Of a stretch of 64,000 nucleotides of DNA, positions 40,872 through 48,715 are shown one piece after another. The translations under genes were made by a program, and so were the position numbers. The DNA lies in contig NZ_FMBW01000095.1 of assembly GCF_900091725.1 (NCBI RefSeq), positions 124,001 to 188,000 on the forward strand, read 5' to 3'. The notes under the pieces are model-generated. The model saw nothing but the letters and a program-made list of their open reading frames with translations. It did not search any database and was not told the DNA's origin. Numbering within the stretch: the stretch's first letter is position 1; the number at the start of each line of letters is the position of its first letter. The DNA comes from Streptomyces sp. DvalAA-43 (lineage in GTDB: Bacteria; Actinomycetota; Actinomycetes; Streptomycetales; Streptomycetaceae).

Positions 40872-41945
40872 ATGAGGAAACGAAACATCAAGATCCTGGT
40901 CCCCGTCGCGGCCCTGTCGGCCGCGGGACTCGGCATGTCCATCCCCTCCGCCTCCGCCTCCGCCGCGAGCGCCCATGTGGTCCACCCGGGTCAGTCGATC
41001 CAGCGGGCGGTGGACGCCGCCCGGCCGGGTGACACCGTCGTCGTGCTGCCCGGCACGTACCGGGAGAGCGTCCTGGTCACCACGCCCGGCCTGACCCTGC
41101 GCGGCTCCGGCAGCCGTACCGTCGTCCAGCCGGCCGAGCCGGGCGCACGGGTCACCGACGCCTGCGCGAAGGCCGGCAACGGAATCTGCGTCCTGGGCCG
41201 GGCGGGCCACACCGTGGACGGTGTGCGCATCGAATCGCTGACCGTCTCCGGGTTCAAGAAGAACGGTGTCTGGGCCTCCTGGACCGACCGGCTGACCGTC
41301 CGGCGGGTCACCTCCGAGCACAACGGTGTCTGGGGCATCGCCCAGGAGCGCTCCACCCGTGGCGCGTTCGCGGGCAACACCGCCCGTGCCAACGGCGACG
41401 CGGGCATCTTCGTCGCCAACACCGTCGACGAGGAGGGCGGCGCCACCGACACCCTGGGCACCGAGCTCCGGGACAACACGCTCACGGACAACCGGATCGG
41501 TTTCACCGCCCGGCGTGTGCGCAACCTGTCGGTCCACGACAACAGCTTCACCGGCAACTGCAACGGTGTGTTCGTCGTGGGCGACGAGGGGAGGCCACAG
41601 GCCGGGGCGATGAGGATCGAGTCCAACGAGATCAGCGGCAACAACAAGTTCTGCCCCGCGACCGAACGGCTGCCGGCCATCCAGGGTTCCGGCATCGTGC
41701 TCACCGGCGCCGCGGACACCGAGGTCCGCTCGAACACGATCCGCGACAACTCCGGCGCCACCCCGATGTCCGGCGGTGTCGTCCTGTTCAAGAGCTTCGT
41801 GGGCACGAAGAACACCGGCAACACCATCAGCGGCAATGTCGCGCTCGGCAACAAGCCGGCCGACCTCGCCAATGGGGACACCGGCAAGGGCAACACCTTC
41901 ACCGACAACGTCTGCACCCAGTCCGCACCGGCCGGGATGTGCTGA
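40872..41945 (+). CDS. Secreted right-handed beta-helix (NosD-like) protein
   Basis: A 357-aa secreted protein. The signal peptide is about 1-33 (ILVPVAALSAAGLGMSIPSASASAA). The rest is a parallel beta-helix: HPGQSIQRAVDAARPGDTVV is the usual first coil of NosD/pectate-lyase-like folds, and repeated coils of NTARANGDAGIFVAN or NTIRDNSGATPMSGGVV type follow. Two Cys pairs could staple the ends. Enzymatic activity is not evident. The O-methyltransferase gene follows after 35 nt, so the two may be co-transcribed, although a functional link is unclear. Confidence 0.85.
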   Translation: MRKRNIKILVPVAALSAAGLGMSIPSASASAASAHVVHPGQSIQRAVDAARPGDTVVVLPGTYRESVLVTTPGLTLRGSGSRTVVQPAEPGARVTDACAKAGNGICVLGRAGHTVDGVRIESLTVSGFKKNGVWASWTDRLTVRRVTSEHNGVWGIAQERSTRGAFAGNTARANGDAGIFVANTVDEEGGATDTLGTELRDNTLTDNRIGFTARRVRNLSVHDNSFTGNCNGVFVVGDEGRPQAGAMRIESNEISGNNKFCPATERLPAIQGSGIVLTGAADTEVRSNTIRDNSGATPMSGGVVLFKSFVGTKNTGNTISGNVALGNKPADLANGDTGKGNTFTDNVCTQSAPAGMC

Positions 41946-41980
41946 CCGGTGCACCCCCGCACGAGGAGAAGCGAAACAGC

Positions 41981-43069
41981 ATGACCACTGTGAGCCCCAC
42001 CCCCGCCCCCACTCCCGCCTCCACCCCCGTCCACGCCGCCCTCCCGCACCCCGTCACTCCTCCTCAGCCCGCCATGCAGCTGCGTGAGCTCGTCTTCGGC
42101 GCGGCCAGGGCCGCCGCCGTGCGCGCCGCCGCCCGCCTGGGCGTCGCCGACGCGCTGGGCGAGACGCCCGCGACGGCACAGGAACTGGCGGCCGTGGTGC
42201 GGGTCGAGCCGGCACCGCTGCGTCGGCTGCTGCGCGCCCTGTCCTGCTACGGGATCTTCACCGAGACCCCGGACGGGGAGTTCGCCCACACGGAGATGTC
42301 GCGCCTGCTGCGCGAGGACGACCCCAACAGCCTGCGCGACATCTCGCTCTGGTGCACCGAGCCCTGGACCTGGGACGTCTGGCCGCACCTCGACGACGCG
42401 GTCCGCACCGGCCGGAGCGTCTTCGCCGACGTGCACGGCAAGGGGTTCTTCGAGTACCTCCACCAGGACGCCCACGAGTCCGCGCAGATCTTCAACCGGG
42501 CGATGACCACCTCCAGCGTGCAGTCCGCGCTGGACGTCGCCGAACTCCTCGACCTCACCGGGGTGTCCTCGGTCGCCGACATCGGCGGCGGCCAGGGGCA
42601 CGTGCTGGCGAGCCTGCTGGAGAAGCACCCGTCCCTCCGCGGCACCCTGATGGACCTGCCGGGCGTGGTGGCCCGTGCCGACGCCCGGCTGCGGGACGAG
42701 GGCGCGCTCGTCGAGCGGACCCGGATCGTCGCCGGGGACTGCCGTGAGGCCATCCCCGTCCAGGCCGACCTCTACATCATCAAGAACATCCTGGAGTGGG
42801 ACGACGACAGCACCCGCCGGACGCTGCGCAACATCGTCGCGGCGGGCCGCCCGGGAGCCAGGGTCGTCATCATCGAGAACCTCGTCGACGACACCCCCTC
42901 GATGCGGTTCACCACCGCGATGGACCTGCTGCTGCTCCTCAACGTCGGCGGCGCCAAGCACACCAGGGAGAGCCTGGTCACCCGGATCTCGGACGCCGGC
43001 CTGCTGATCGGCGAGGTCGTCGCGGTCAACGCCTACCTCCACGCGTTCGAGTGCGTGGTCCCGGACTGA
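41981..43069 (+). CDS. SAM-dependent O-methyltransferase (polyketide type)
   Basis: A 362-aa class I methyltransferase of the plant-type/TcmN-DmpM O-methyltransferase group. A Pro/Thr-rich tail (1-30) precedes a winged-helix dimerisation domain (about 30-125) and a Rossmann domain: ADIGGGQGHVLASLLEKHP is the SAM motif I, AGDCREAIPVQADLYIIKNI motif II-III, and VVIIENLV follows. Catalytic His is not obvious. ATG 41981 follows GAGGAGAAG. It converges on the whiE-type cluster and probably methylates its aromatic polyketide; the S. coelicolor whiE cluster has no methyltransferase as I recall. Confidence 0.85.
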   Translation: MTTVSPTPAPTPASTPVHAALPHPVTPPQPAMQLRELVFGAARAAAVRAAARLGVADALGETPATAQELAAVVRVEPAPLRRLLRALSCYGIFTETPDGEFAHTEMSRLLREDDPNSLRDISLWCTEPWTWDVWPHLDDAVRTGRSVFADVHGKGFFEYLHQDAHESAQIFNRAMTTSSVQSALDVAELLDLTGVSSVADIGGGQGHVLASLLEKHPSLRGTLMDLPGVVARADARLRDEGALVERTRIVAGDCREAIPVQADLYIIKNILEWDDDSTRRTLRNIVAAGRPGARVVIIENLVDDTPSMRFTTAMDLLLLLNVGGAKHTRESLVTRISDAGLLIGEVVAVNAYLHAFECVVPD

Positions 43070-43093
43070 CCTCCCCGCCCCGGCAGCACGGAC

Positions 43094-43133
43094 ATCGCCC
43101 CGGGCCCGGCCTTGCGGCCGGGCCCGGGGCGAT
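43094..43133. terminator. Bidirectional terminator
   Basis: A perfect 18-bp stem (43094-43111 with 43116-43133) and a 4-nt loop between the convergent methyltransferase (stop 43069) and polyketide cyclase (stop 43142) genes. Confidence 0.88.
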
Positions 43134-43141
43134 CGTCGTTC

Positions 43142-43474
43142 TCAGGCGGGGGTGCCGCGCTCCCACCGGTAGAACTCGTGGGCCATGGCGTCCTTGGGAC
43201 CGCGCCAGGTCTGCGGGTCGTACGCGCTGACGTAGGCGGTGAGCTTGTCGCTGATGTCCTTGAACTCGGGGTGCTCGGTCACCTTCGCGATCTCGGGGCC
43301 CGGCGGCTGCTCCGACTCGATCAGGTGCAGGTACACGTCGCCGAACTGGAAGAGCTTGCGCCTGGTGACGCCGACGAGGTGCGGCAGTTCGCCGCTGTCG
43401 GAGGCTGCGAACAGCTCGGCGATGTCGGGCGCCGAACCCGGTGCCATCCGGGCGACGATCAGAGCGTGGTGCAT
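43142..43474 (-). CDS. whiE ORFVII: Polyketide cyclase, TcmI family (whiE ORFVII type)
   Basis: A 110-aa small cyclase with the ferredoxin-like TcmI fold: MHHALIVARMAPGSAPDIAE start, TRRKLFQFGDVYLHLIES and a final HEFYRWERG. TcmI enzymes close later rings of aromatic polyketides. It is the last gene of the minus-strand pigment operon, 76 nt after the aromatase gene, and corresponds to ORFVII of the S. coelicolor whiE cluster by size and order. Confidence 0.88.
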   Translation of the reverse strand: MHHALIVARMAPGSAPDIAELFAASDSGELPHLVGVTRRKLFQFGDVYLHLIESEQPPGPEIAKVTEHPEFKDISDKLTAYVSAYDPQTWRGPKDAMAHEFYRWERGTPA

Positions 43475-43550
43475 CGGGGGATGCCTTTCTGGTTCCCGGC
43501 CCGGCCACCCGGCCGGGCGGCCGGGTGGCGAGCCGTCGGCGGACGGCGGG

Positions 43551-44030
43551 TCAGTTGGCCCCGACCGAGGCGGTGCGGCGCTCCCGGTCGCGCTGCTCGA
43601 TCTTGTCCCGGATCAGCTCCATCTGGACCTTGGAGTTGCGGTTGATGTTGTCGGTCATCCAGGCGTCGTCGACGGGGGCGTCGGGACGCATCGCGAAGTC
43701 CTGGGCCCACCGCATCATGGTGCCGCCGGGAACCTCCGAGTACTCCCACCGGATGTTCATGTGCTGGAACGGACCGGGCTCGACACGGCGGGCGCGGACG
43801 GTGCGCGTGGCACGGTCCACGGTCCGCTCCGAGACCCAGCTCCACACCTTGTCGTTCTCGTCGGGGTGCATCGTCAGACGGAAGGTCGTGCTGTCGCCGT
43901 CCCGCTCGATGATCTCGACCGCGGCGTACTCGCTGAACAGCCGCGGCCAGTTCTCCAGATCGTTCGTCACGTCCCAGACCAGCTCCAGGGGGGCGGCGAT
44001 GGTGATCTCGTTCTCGGTGTGTCCGGACAC
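43551..44030 (-). CDS. whiE ORFVI: Aromatase/cyclase, SRPBCC fold (whiE ORFVI type)
   Basis: A 159-aa single-domain START/SRPBCC protein: TIAAPLELVWDVTNDLENWP is the hallmark first strand-helix, followed by EYAAVEIIERDGDSTTFRL and MRWAQDFAMRPDAPVDDAWM. Monodomain aromatases of this type set the first ring of type II polyketides at C9-C14. It starts one nt after the ACP stop, so translation is coupled. Confidence 0.9.
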   Translation of the reverse strand: MSGHTENEITIAAPLELVWDVTNDLENWPRLFSEYAAVEIIERDGDSTTFRLTMHPDENDKVWSWVSERTVDRATRTVRARRVEPGPFQHMNIRWEYSEVPGGTMMRWAQDFAMRPDAPVDDAWMTDNINRNSKVQMELIRDKIEQRDRERRTASVGAN

Positions 44031-44031
44031 G

Positions 44032-44289
44032 TCAGGCTCCTGTCATGAGGCTGTTGTTGACGAGGTCGAGGAATTCCTGCGGGGTCTTGCAACGGTCCGC
44101 GTCGGCCGGCAGCGCCCGGCCGTGCCGGTTCTCCAGTACGCCCACGATGCCGAGGAGGCCCAGCGAGTCGAGGCCGTACTCGTCGAAGGCGGACCCGGGA
44201 CGCTGCTCCATGTCGCGCGGGTCCACGGTGACTCCGGCGCCCTTCTTCATCAGGACGGCGAGCTCCGTGTAGGTCAGTCGGTCGGTCAT
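44032..44289 (-). CDS. whiE ORFV: Type II polyketide acyl carrier protein (whiE ORFV type)
   Basis: An 85-aa ACP. The phosphopantetheine attachment Ser is S42 in EYGLDSLGLLG. The protein is acidic and four-helical and carries the growing poly-beta-keto chain between the ketosynthase pair. It lies 15 nt downstream of the chain-length-factor gene and one nt before the aromatase gene, as in all minimal type II PKS sets. Confidence 0.95.
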   Translation of the reverse strand: MTDRLTYTELAVLMKKGAGVTVDPRDMEQRPGSAFDEYGLDSLGLLGIVGVLENRHGRALPADADRCKTPQEFLDLVNNSLMTGA

Positions 44290-44304
44290 GGGTACTTCTC
44301 CTTC

Positions 44305-45555
44305 TCACGTTCGGGGGTCGTCGGAGCACCGCAGCACCATCGCCGCGTTCGAGCCCATCAGCCCGCGGCTGAGCACCAGCGCCGTCCGCAGTTCGGCGGG
44401 GCGGGCGCTGCCGGTCACCACGTCGAGGTCGTGGCACACCTCGTAGACGTTCGGGGTGGGCGGTATGAGCGCGTTCTCCATGGAGAGCACCGCGGCGGCC
44501 ACGTCCAGCACCGGTGCGCCGCAGTAGGCGCGCCCGATACCGGTCTTGGGCGCCGTCACCGGGACCCGCTTGCCGTACGCGCCGAGGGCGTCGGCGATCG
44601 CCAGCGCCTCGGCACGGTCGGCCGCCGGAACGCCGAGGGCGTCCGCGAAGACGACGTCGATCTCGTCCGGTGCGCAGTCGGCCTCCCGCAGGGCACCGAT
44701 GATCGCCTGGGCGAGACCCTCCCGGGACTCCTCCCACCGGGCCGCCCCGGTGAACGTGGCCGCGTGCCCGGCGAGTTCGGCCCGTACCCTGGCGCCGCGC
44801 CGACGGGCCGACTGCTCCTCCTCGACCACCAGCATGGCGCCGCCCTCGGCCGGCACGAAGCCGCAGGCCTCCGAGGTGAACGGCCGGTAGGCGCGGGTGG
44901 GGTCCTCGACGGTGCTCAGGTCCTCGTAGCCGAGCTGGCAGACGACCGAGTAGGGCGCCAGCGGGGCCTCGGCCGCGCCGACCACCACCGCTTCGGCGCC
45001 GCCGCGGATCGAACGGGCGGCGTGCGCCAGCGCGTCCAGACCGCCGGCCTCGTCGCTGGCCACGACCGCGCACGGCCCCTTGAAGCCGCCGCGGATCGAG
45101 ATCTGGCCGGTGCTGGCCGCGTAGAACCAGGCGATGGACTGGTACGGGCCCACGTAGGTGGGGCCCTGACCCCAGAGCCGCTGGAGTTCGCGCTGGCCGA
45201 ATTCACCACCGCCGGAACCGGCGGCGGTCACCACTCCGACGTCGAAGGGGGAGTTCTCGTAGTCGGCGCGGCCGAGCCTGGCGTCGTCCAGGGCGATGTC
45301 CGCGGCGGCCATCGCGAAGTGCGTGAACTTGTCGGTCTGGACGAGGAAGCGCTCCTCGATCAGCTCGACCGCCTCGAATCCCCGGACCTCGCCCGCGACC
45401 CGCAGGGGCAGGTGTTCACAGCCCTCGCGGGTGACCCGGTCCAGGACGCTCATTCCTTCGTGCGTCCACTTCCAGAAGGCCTCGGTGTTGTTTCCGTTGG
45501 GGGCGACCACACCGATGCCGGTGACGACGGTGCGCCGGGCTTTGCGGGTTCTCAT
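44305..45555 (-). CDS. whiE ORFIV: Ketosynthase beta / chain length factor (whiE ORFIV type)
   Basis: A 416-aa KS-like subunit that dimerises with KS-alpha and sets chain length. The active-site Cys is replaced: the segment reads VVASDEAGGLDAL, with Glu169 aligned to the catalytic Cys169 of the KS-alpha. Most chain length factors have Gln there, important for malonyl-ACP decarboxylation, so Glu is worth noting. ATG 45555 lies in an ATGA overlap with the KS-alpha stop, giving the coupled 1:1 synthesis typical of these pairs. An in-frame opening far upstream is a shadow of KS-alpha. Confidence 0.93.
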   Translation of the reverse strand: MRTRKARRTVVTGIGVVAPNGNNTEAFWKWTHEGMSVLDRVTREGCEHLPLRVAGEVRGFEAVELIEERFLVQTDKFTHFAMAAADIALDDARLGRADYENSPFDVGVVTAAGSGGGEFGQRELQRLWGQGPTYVGPYQSIAWFYAASTGQISIRGGFKGPCAVVASDEAGGLDALAHAARSIRGGAEAVVVGAAEAPLAPYSVVCQLGYEDLSTVEDPTRAYRPFTSEACGFVPAEGGAMLVVEEEQSARRRGARVRAELAGHAATFTGAARWEESREGLAQAIIGALREADCAPDEIDVVFADALGVPAADRAEALAIADALGAYGKRVPVTAPKTGIGRAYCGAPVLDVAAAVLSMENALIPPTPNVYEVCHDLDVVTGSARPAELRTALVLSRGLMGSNAAMVLRCSDDPRT

Positions 45556-46820
45556 GGTGTCCTCCCACCTGTTCTGGTCAGGGCCACAGCGGACTGGAAG
45601 CCGCCGAACCCGCTGCCCACCGAGAGGACGCTGCGCAGCTTCAGGGGACGTGCGGTGCGCGGCACGTAGTCGAGGTCGCATTCGGGGTCGGGGGTCTCGT
45701 AGTTCGCCGTCGGCGGCACCGTCTGGTGCTCCAGGGCGAGTACGCAGGCCGCGATTTCTATCGCTCCGATGGCCCCCAGCGAGTGGCCGACCATGGACTT
45801 GATCGAACTCATCGGGATGTCGTAGGCGTGCGCGCCCAGGGCCCGCTTCACGGCGGCCGTCTCGTGCCGGTCGTTCTGCTTGGTGCCCGAGCCGTGCGCG
45901 TTGACGTAGTCGATCTGCGAGCCGTCCATACGGGCGTGGCCCAGTGCCCGGTTGATCGCCTCGGCCATCTCCAGGCCCTCGGGGGTCAGTCCGGTCATGT
46001 GGTAGGCGTTGCCGAAGGTGGCGTAGCCCGCGATCTCGCAGTACACGGTGGCACCGCGGGCACGGGCGTGCTCCAGTTCCTCCAGGACGAGGACCGCGCC
46101 GCCCTCGCCCATGACGAAGCCGTCGCGGCGCGCGTCGAACGGCCGGGAGGCGTGTTCGGCGTCGTCGTTGTTGGCCGAGGTGGCCTTGATCGCGTCGAAG
46201 CAGGCCACGGTGATCGGGGTGATCGGTGAGTCGGACGCCCCGGCGACGCACACGTCGACGCGGCCCTCCTCGATGGACTGGAAGGCGTACCCGATCGCGT
46301 CGAGGCCGGAGGTGCAGCCCGTGGAGACGGTCTGCACCGGGCCGTGCGCGCCGACCTGCTCGGCCACCGCCGAGGCGAGGGAGCTGGGCGAGAAGGCCCG
46401 CTCCAGATGGCGGCCGGCCGACTGGTGGTCGACGTCCCAGCGGGCCCCGCCCTCGCTGACCGCGACGTAGTCGTGCTCCAGCCGGGTGGTGCCGCCGACC
46501 GCGGTGCCCAGCGACACCCCCATGCGCCAGGGGTCCACCTTCTCCGGGTCGAGGCCCGCGTCGGCGAGGGCCTCCCGGGCGGCCACCATCGCGAACTGGA
46601 TGTAGCGGTCCGACCGGTCGACGGTGTCGGCGTCCAGGCCGTGCGCCGCCGGGTCGAAGTCGCACTCGGCGGCGATCCGGGAGCGGAAGCCGGCCGGGTC
46701 GAAGAGCGTGATGCCGCGGGTCGCGGTGCGTCCGTTCGCGAGGAGGTCCCAGAAGGCAGGTGCGCCGATGCCGCCCGGGGCGACGACGCCCACGCCGGTG
46801 ACCGCCACGCGGCGGGTCAT
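45552..46820 (-). CDS. whiE ORFIII: Ketosynthase alpha of the spore-pigment PKS (whiE ORFIII type)
   Basis: A 422-aa type II beta-ketoacyl synthase that elongates the polyketide chain by decarboxylative condensation. The catalytic triad is intact: Cys169 in VSTGCTSGLDA, His in VNAHGSGTKQND (about 309) and His in MVGHSLGAIGA (about 346). It starts in an ATGA overlap with the cupin gene and ends in one with the chain-length-factor gene. Product class (a dodecaketide-like spore pigment) is inferred from cluster order. Confidence 0.96.
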   Translation of the reverse strand: MTRRVAVTGVGVVAPGGIGAPAFWDLLANGRTATRGITLFDPAGFRSRIAAECDFDPAAHGLDADTVDRSDRYIQFAMVAAREALADAGLDPEKVDPWRMGVSLGTAVGGTTRLEHDYVAVSEGGARWDVDHQSAGRHLERAFSPSSLASAVAEQVGAHGPVQTVSTGCTSGLDAIGYAFQSIEEGRVDVCVAGASDSPITPITVACFDAIKATSANNDDAEHASRPFDARRDGFVMGEGGAVLVLEELEHARARGATVYCEIAGYATFGNAYHMTGLTPEGLEMAEAINRALGHARMDGSQIDYVNAHGSGTKQNDRHETAAVKRALGAHAYDIPMSSIKSMVGHSLGAIGAIEIAACVLALEHQTVPPTANYETPDPECDLDYVPRTARPLKLRSVLSVGSGFGGFQSAVALTRTGGRTP

Positions 46821-47251
46821 GAGGCTGCCTCCGTTCGTTCCGGCGGCGCGACGCGGTCGGCGGATTCGGTGTGCTCGGTGTCGACGTGGCCGAGCTCCGG
46901 GCGCGGGGCGAGCGGGCCGAGGTGGAAGACCATGCGTGCCTCGACGTCGCCCACGTTGCGGAATCGGTGGCGTACATGGGGAGGGATCAGCAGGCCCTGG
47001 TCGGGCCGCATCCGGTGCGGTTCACCGTCCAGATCCACTTCCAGCAGACCGTTCACGACGTACACGAACTCCTCGGAGTACGGGTGGTAGTGCTCGCCGA
47101 TGCGGTCGCCGGGCTGAACGATCGCCAGCCCCATGAAGCCGCTGGTCGCTCCCACCGCTGTCGGCGTGAGCATGGCGCGAAGGTCTCCTCCGCGCCTGCG
47201 GTTGGGCTGCGTCTCGCTGAGGTCCACGATGCGTGGCCGGTGCATGGTCAT
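46817..47251 (-). CDS. whiE ORFII: Cupin-domain protein (whiE ORFII type)
   Basis: A 144-aa single-domain cupin. Motif 1 is GDRIGEHYHPYSEEFVYVVNG (metal-ligand His/His/Glu) and motif 2 is IPPHVRHRFRNVG. In pigment clusters this protein is thought to assist polyketide folding or a late oxidation; the precise role is unproven. ATG 47251 (MTMHRPRIV) is chosen because GGAGG lies eight bases upstream; the frame continues upstream without a ribosome site. Its stop overlaps the KS-alpha start. Confidence 0.9.
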   Translation of the reverse strand: MTMHRPRIVDLSETQPNRRRGGDLRAMLTPTAVGATSGFMGLAIVQPGDRIGEHYHPYSEEFVYVVNGLLEVDLDGEPHRMRPDQGLLIPPHVRHRFRNVGDVEARMVFHLGPLAPRPELGHVDTEHTESADRVAPPERTEAAS

Positions 47252-47326
47252 GACTGTTTCCTCCTGGCGCATTGCGCGTTGTGTTGACGGGTTGAGCGAG
47301 AACCCCCCAGGGGGCGGATGCGCGGT

Positions 47327-48448
47327 TCAGGACTCCATGGCCCGCCGATCCGTGATCAGGGTCATCTCGGACTGGCCGAGGAAGCGCGAGATCCCCTGCT
47401 CGTCCGCGGGTACGGCGTTGCTGGCGCCGTCGAGGAGACGCCCGAGCCTGGCCACCTTGCCGGGGCCGTCGATGCCCACCGCCTGGGCGGGCTGCGCGTC
47501 GATCGGTTCGACGGCTTCGAGGAGGCGGACGACGACGTCGTCGCGCTGGAAGATGGTGCTGCTGTCGATGATGCTCGCCGGGTCGTCGGCCGCTTCCTCG
47601 TCGTGCTCGGCGAGGAGGCGGGCCAGCGCCATGCCGCAGCCCTCCTTGGCCTGGTAGAAGAGCGCGTGGCGGCGGATGTCCTCCGCCTTGTGCCGGCCGG
47701 CGGTCACGTGGTGGACGGTGGGGAGCGCCGCCCGGGTGAAGAACATCCGGGCGGAGTCCGGGTCGCTGAGGTCCCGGTCCTGCTCCAGATAGGGGTTGAT
47801 CGCCTCTTCGACGGCCCTGACCTCGGGCTGCCGGGCGACGTGGCGCAGGGCGGCGAGGAGATCGCCCTCGACCTCGACGGCCCGCACGACGCGGTTGCCG
47901 TGCATGAAGAGCGAGGTGCGGCGCAGTCGGGTGTCCTCGTCGACGCGTGCGTTGGGCGAGTCGTAGTCGGCCAGGATCTTGGCCACGACGTCCTCGGTGC
48001 CCGGCCTGACGGTGAAGGTGAGCGCGTGGCGCACCACCCCGTCGCCCAGGCGCGGGGACGCCTGGAGGCGGCTCCTGAACGTCTCGGGCGCCATCTCGAA
48101 CGCCTTCCCGGTCTCCCGCAGGACGCTGAAGCGCAGCGAGCGGGTGTCGCGCACGCAGTTGTGCAGCGGCTGGACCGTCGCGACGTGCTCCTCGCTGTTC
48201 ACCCAGGCGAGGAAGGGGGGCGCGCTGTCCCATTCGCTGGTGATCAGCCACTGCGAGGGGTTCTCGATGGACTGGCACAGCTGGTCGCTGATGTGGCCGG
48301 GGACGGACGCCACCTGATTGCGCAGGTGCTCGTACGCCTCCAGGAACTCCTTCTGGGCCCCGTCGTAGAGGTCCAGCAGCAGCACCACGCGCAGGCGGGA
48401 GCCGTCGAAGGCGGACTGGGAGATCCGTTCCGAGAGGGTGGTGGTCAT
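47327..48448 (-). CDS. whiE ORFI: SchA/CurD-like domain protein (whiE ORFI type)
   Basis: A 373-aa protein, first gene of the minus-strand pigment operon. The N-terminal part (VVLLLDLYDGAQKEFLEAYE and ENPSQWLITSEWDS) is an ABM/dimeric alpha-beta-barrel-like unit; the middle contains RRTSLFMHGNRVVRAVEVEG, as in SchA/CurD proteins of spore-pigment clusters, and a C-terminal RHALFYQAKEGCGMALARLL unit resembles TcmI-type folds. Its role in pigment formation is unknown but it is always present in whiE-like clusters. ATG 48448 follows AAGGAG. Confidence 0.87.
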   Translation of the reverse strand: MTTTLSERISQSAFDGSRLRVVLLLDLYDGAQKEFLEAYEHLRNQVASVPGHISDQLCQSIENPSQWLITSEWDSAPPFLAWVNSEEHVATVQPLHNCVRDTRSLRFSVLRETGKAFEMAPETFRSRLQASPRLGDGVVRHALTFTVRPGTEDVVAKILADYDSPNARVDEDTRLRRTSLFMHGNRVVRAVEVEGDLLAALRHVARQPEVRAVEEAINPYLEQDRDLSDPDSARMFFTRAALPTVHHVTAGRHKAEDIRRHALFYQAKEGCGMALARLLAEHDEEAADDPASIIDSSTIFQRDDVVVRLLEAVEPIDAQPAQAVGIDGPGKVARLGRLLDGASNAVPADEQGISRFLGQSEMTLITDRRAMES

Positions 48449-48715
48449 CTTTCGATCTCCTTCGAGGCGGTTGCGCGGTCAGACCGGGTGGCATGCCGTC
48501 AACCGTCGGTTGGCGAGTGGATTCGGAGCGGGGACTCTCCCGGCGGATGTGAACGGTCCGCCCCCACGGCCGCGGGCATCGTCTCCGTGACCGATCGTGA
48601 AACGCTGGTCCGGGTGGCGCGAGATTTATGAACCGTTCAGGTGAGCGGGCGTCCGAACCGCTCTCACCAGGGCATTGAACAATGCAACCGAACGGCGTCC
48701 GAGCTGGAGCAACTG

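Noticed and set aside
44305..46977. Apparent fusion of chain length factor with upstream sequence in one frame
   Set aside because: The chain length factor starts at 45555 in an ATGA overlap; the upstream part is KS-alpha read out of frame.
48500..48512. Small dyad CAACC-GTC-GGTTG in the divergent whiE promoter region
   Set aside because: Only 5-bp arms; too likely by chance to report as an operator.
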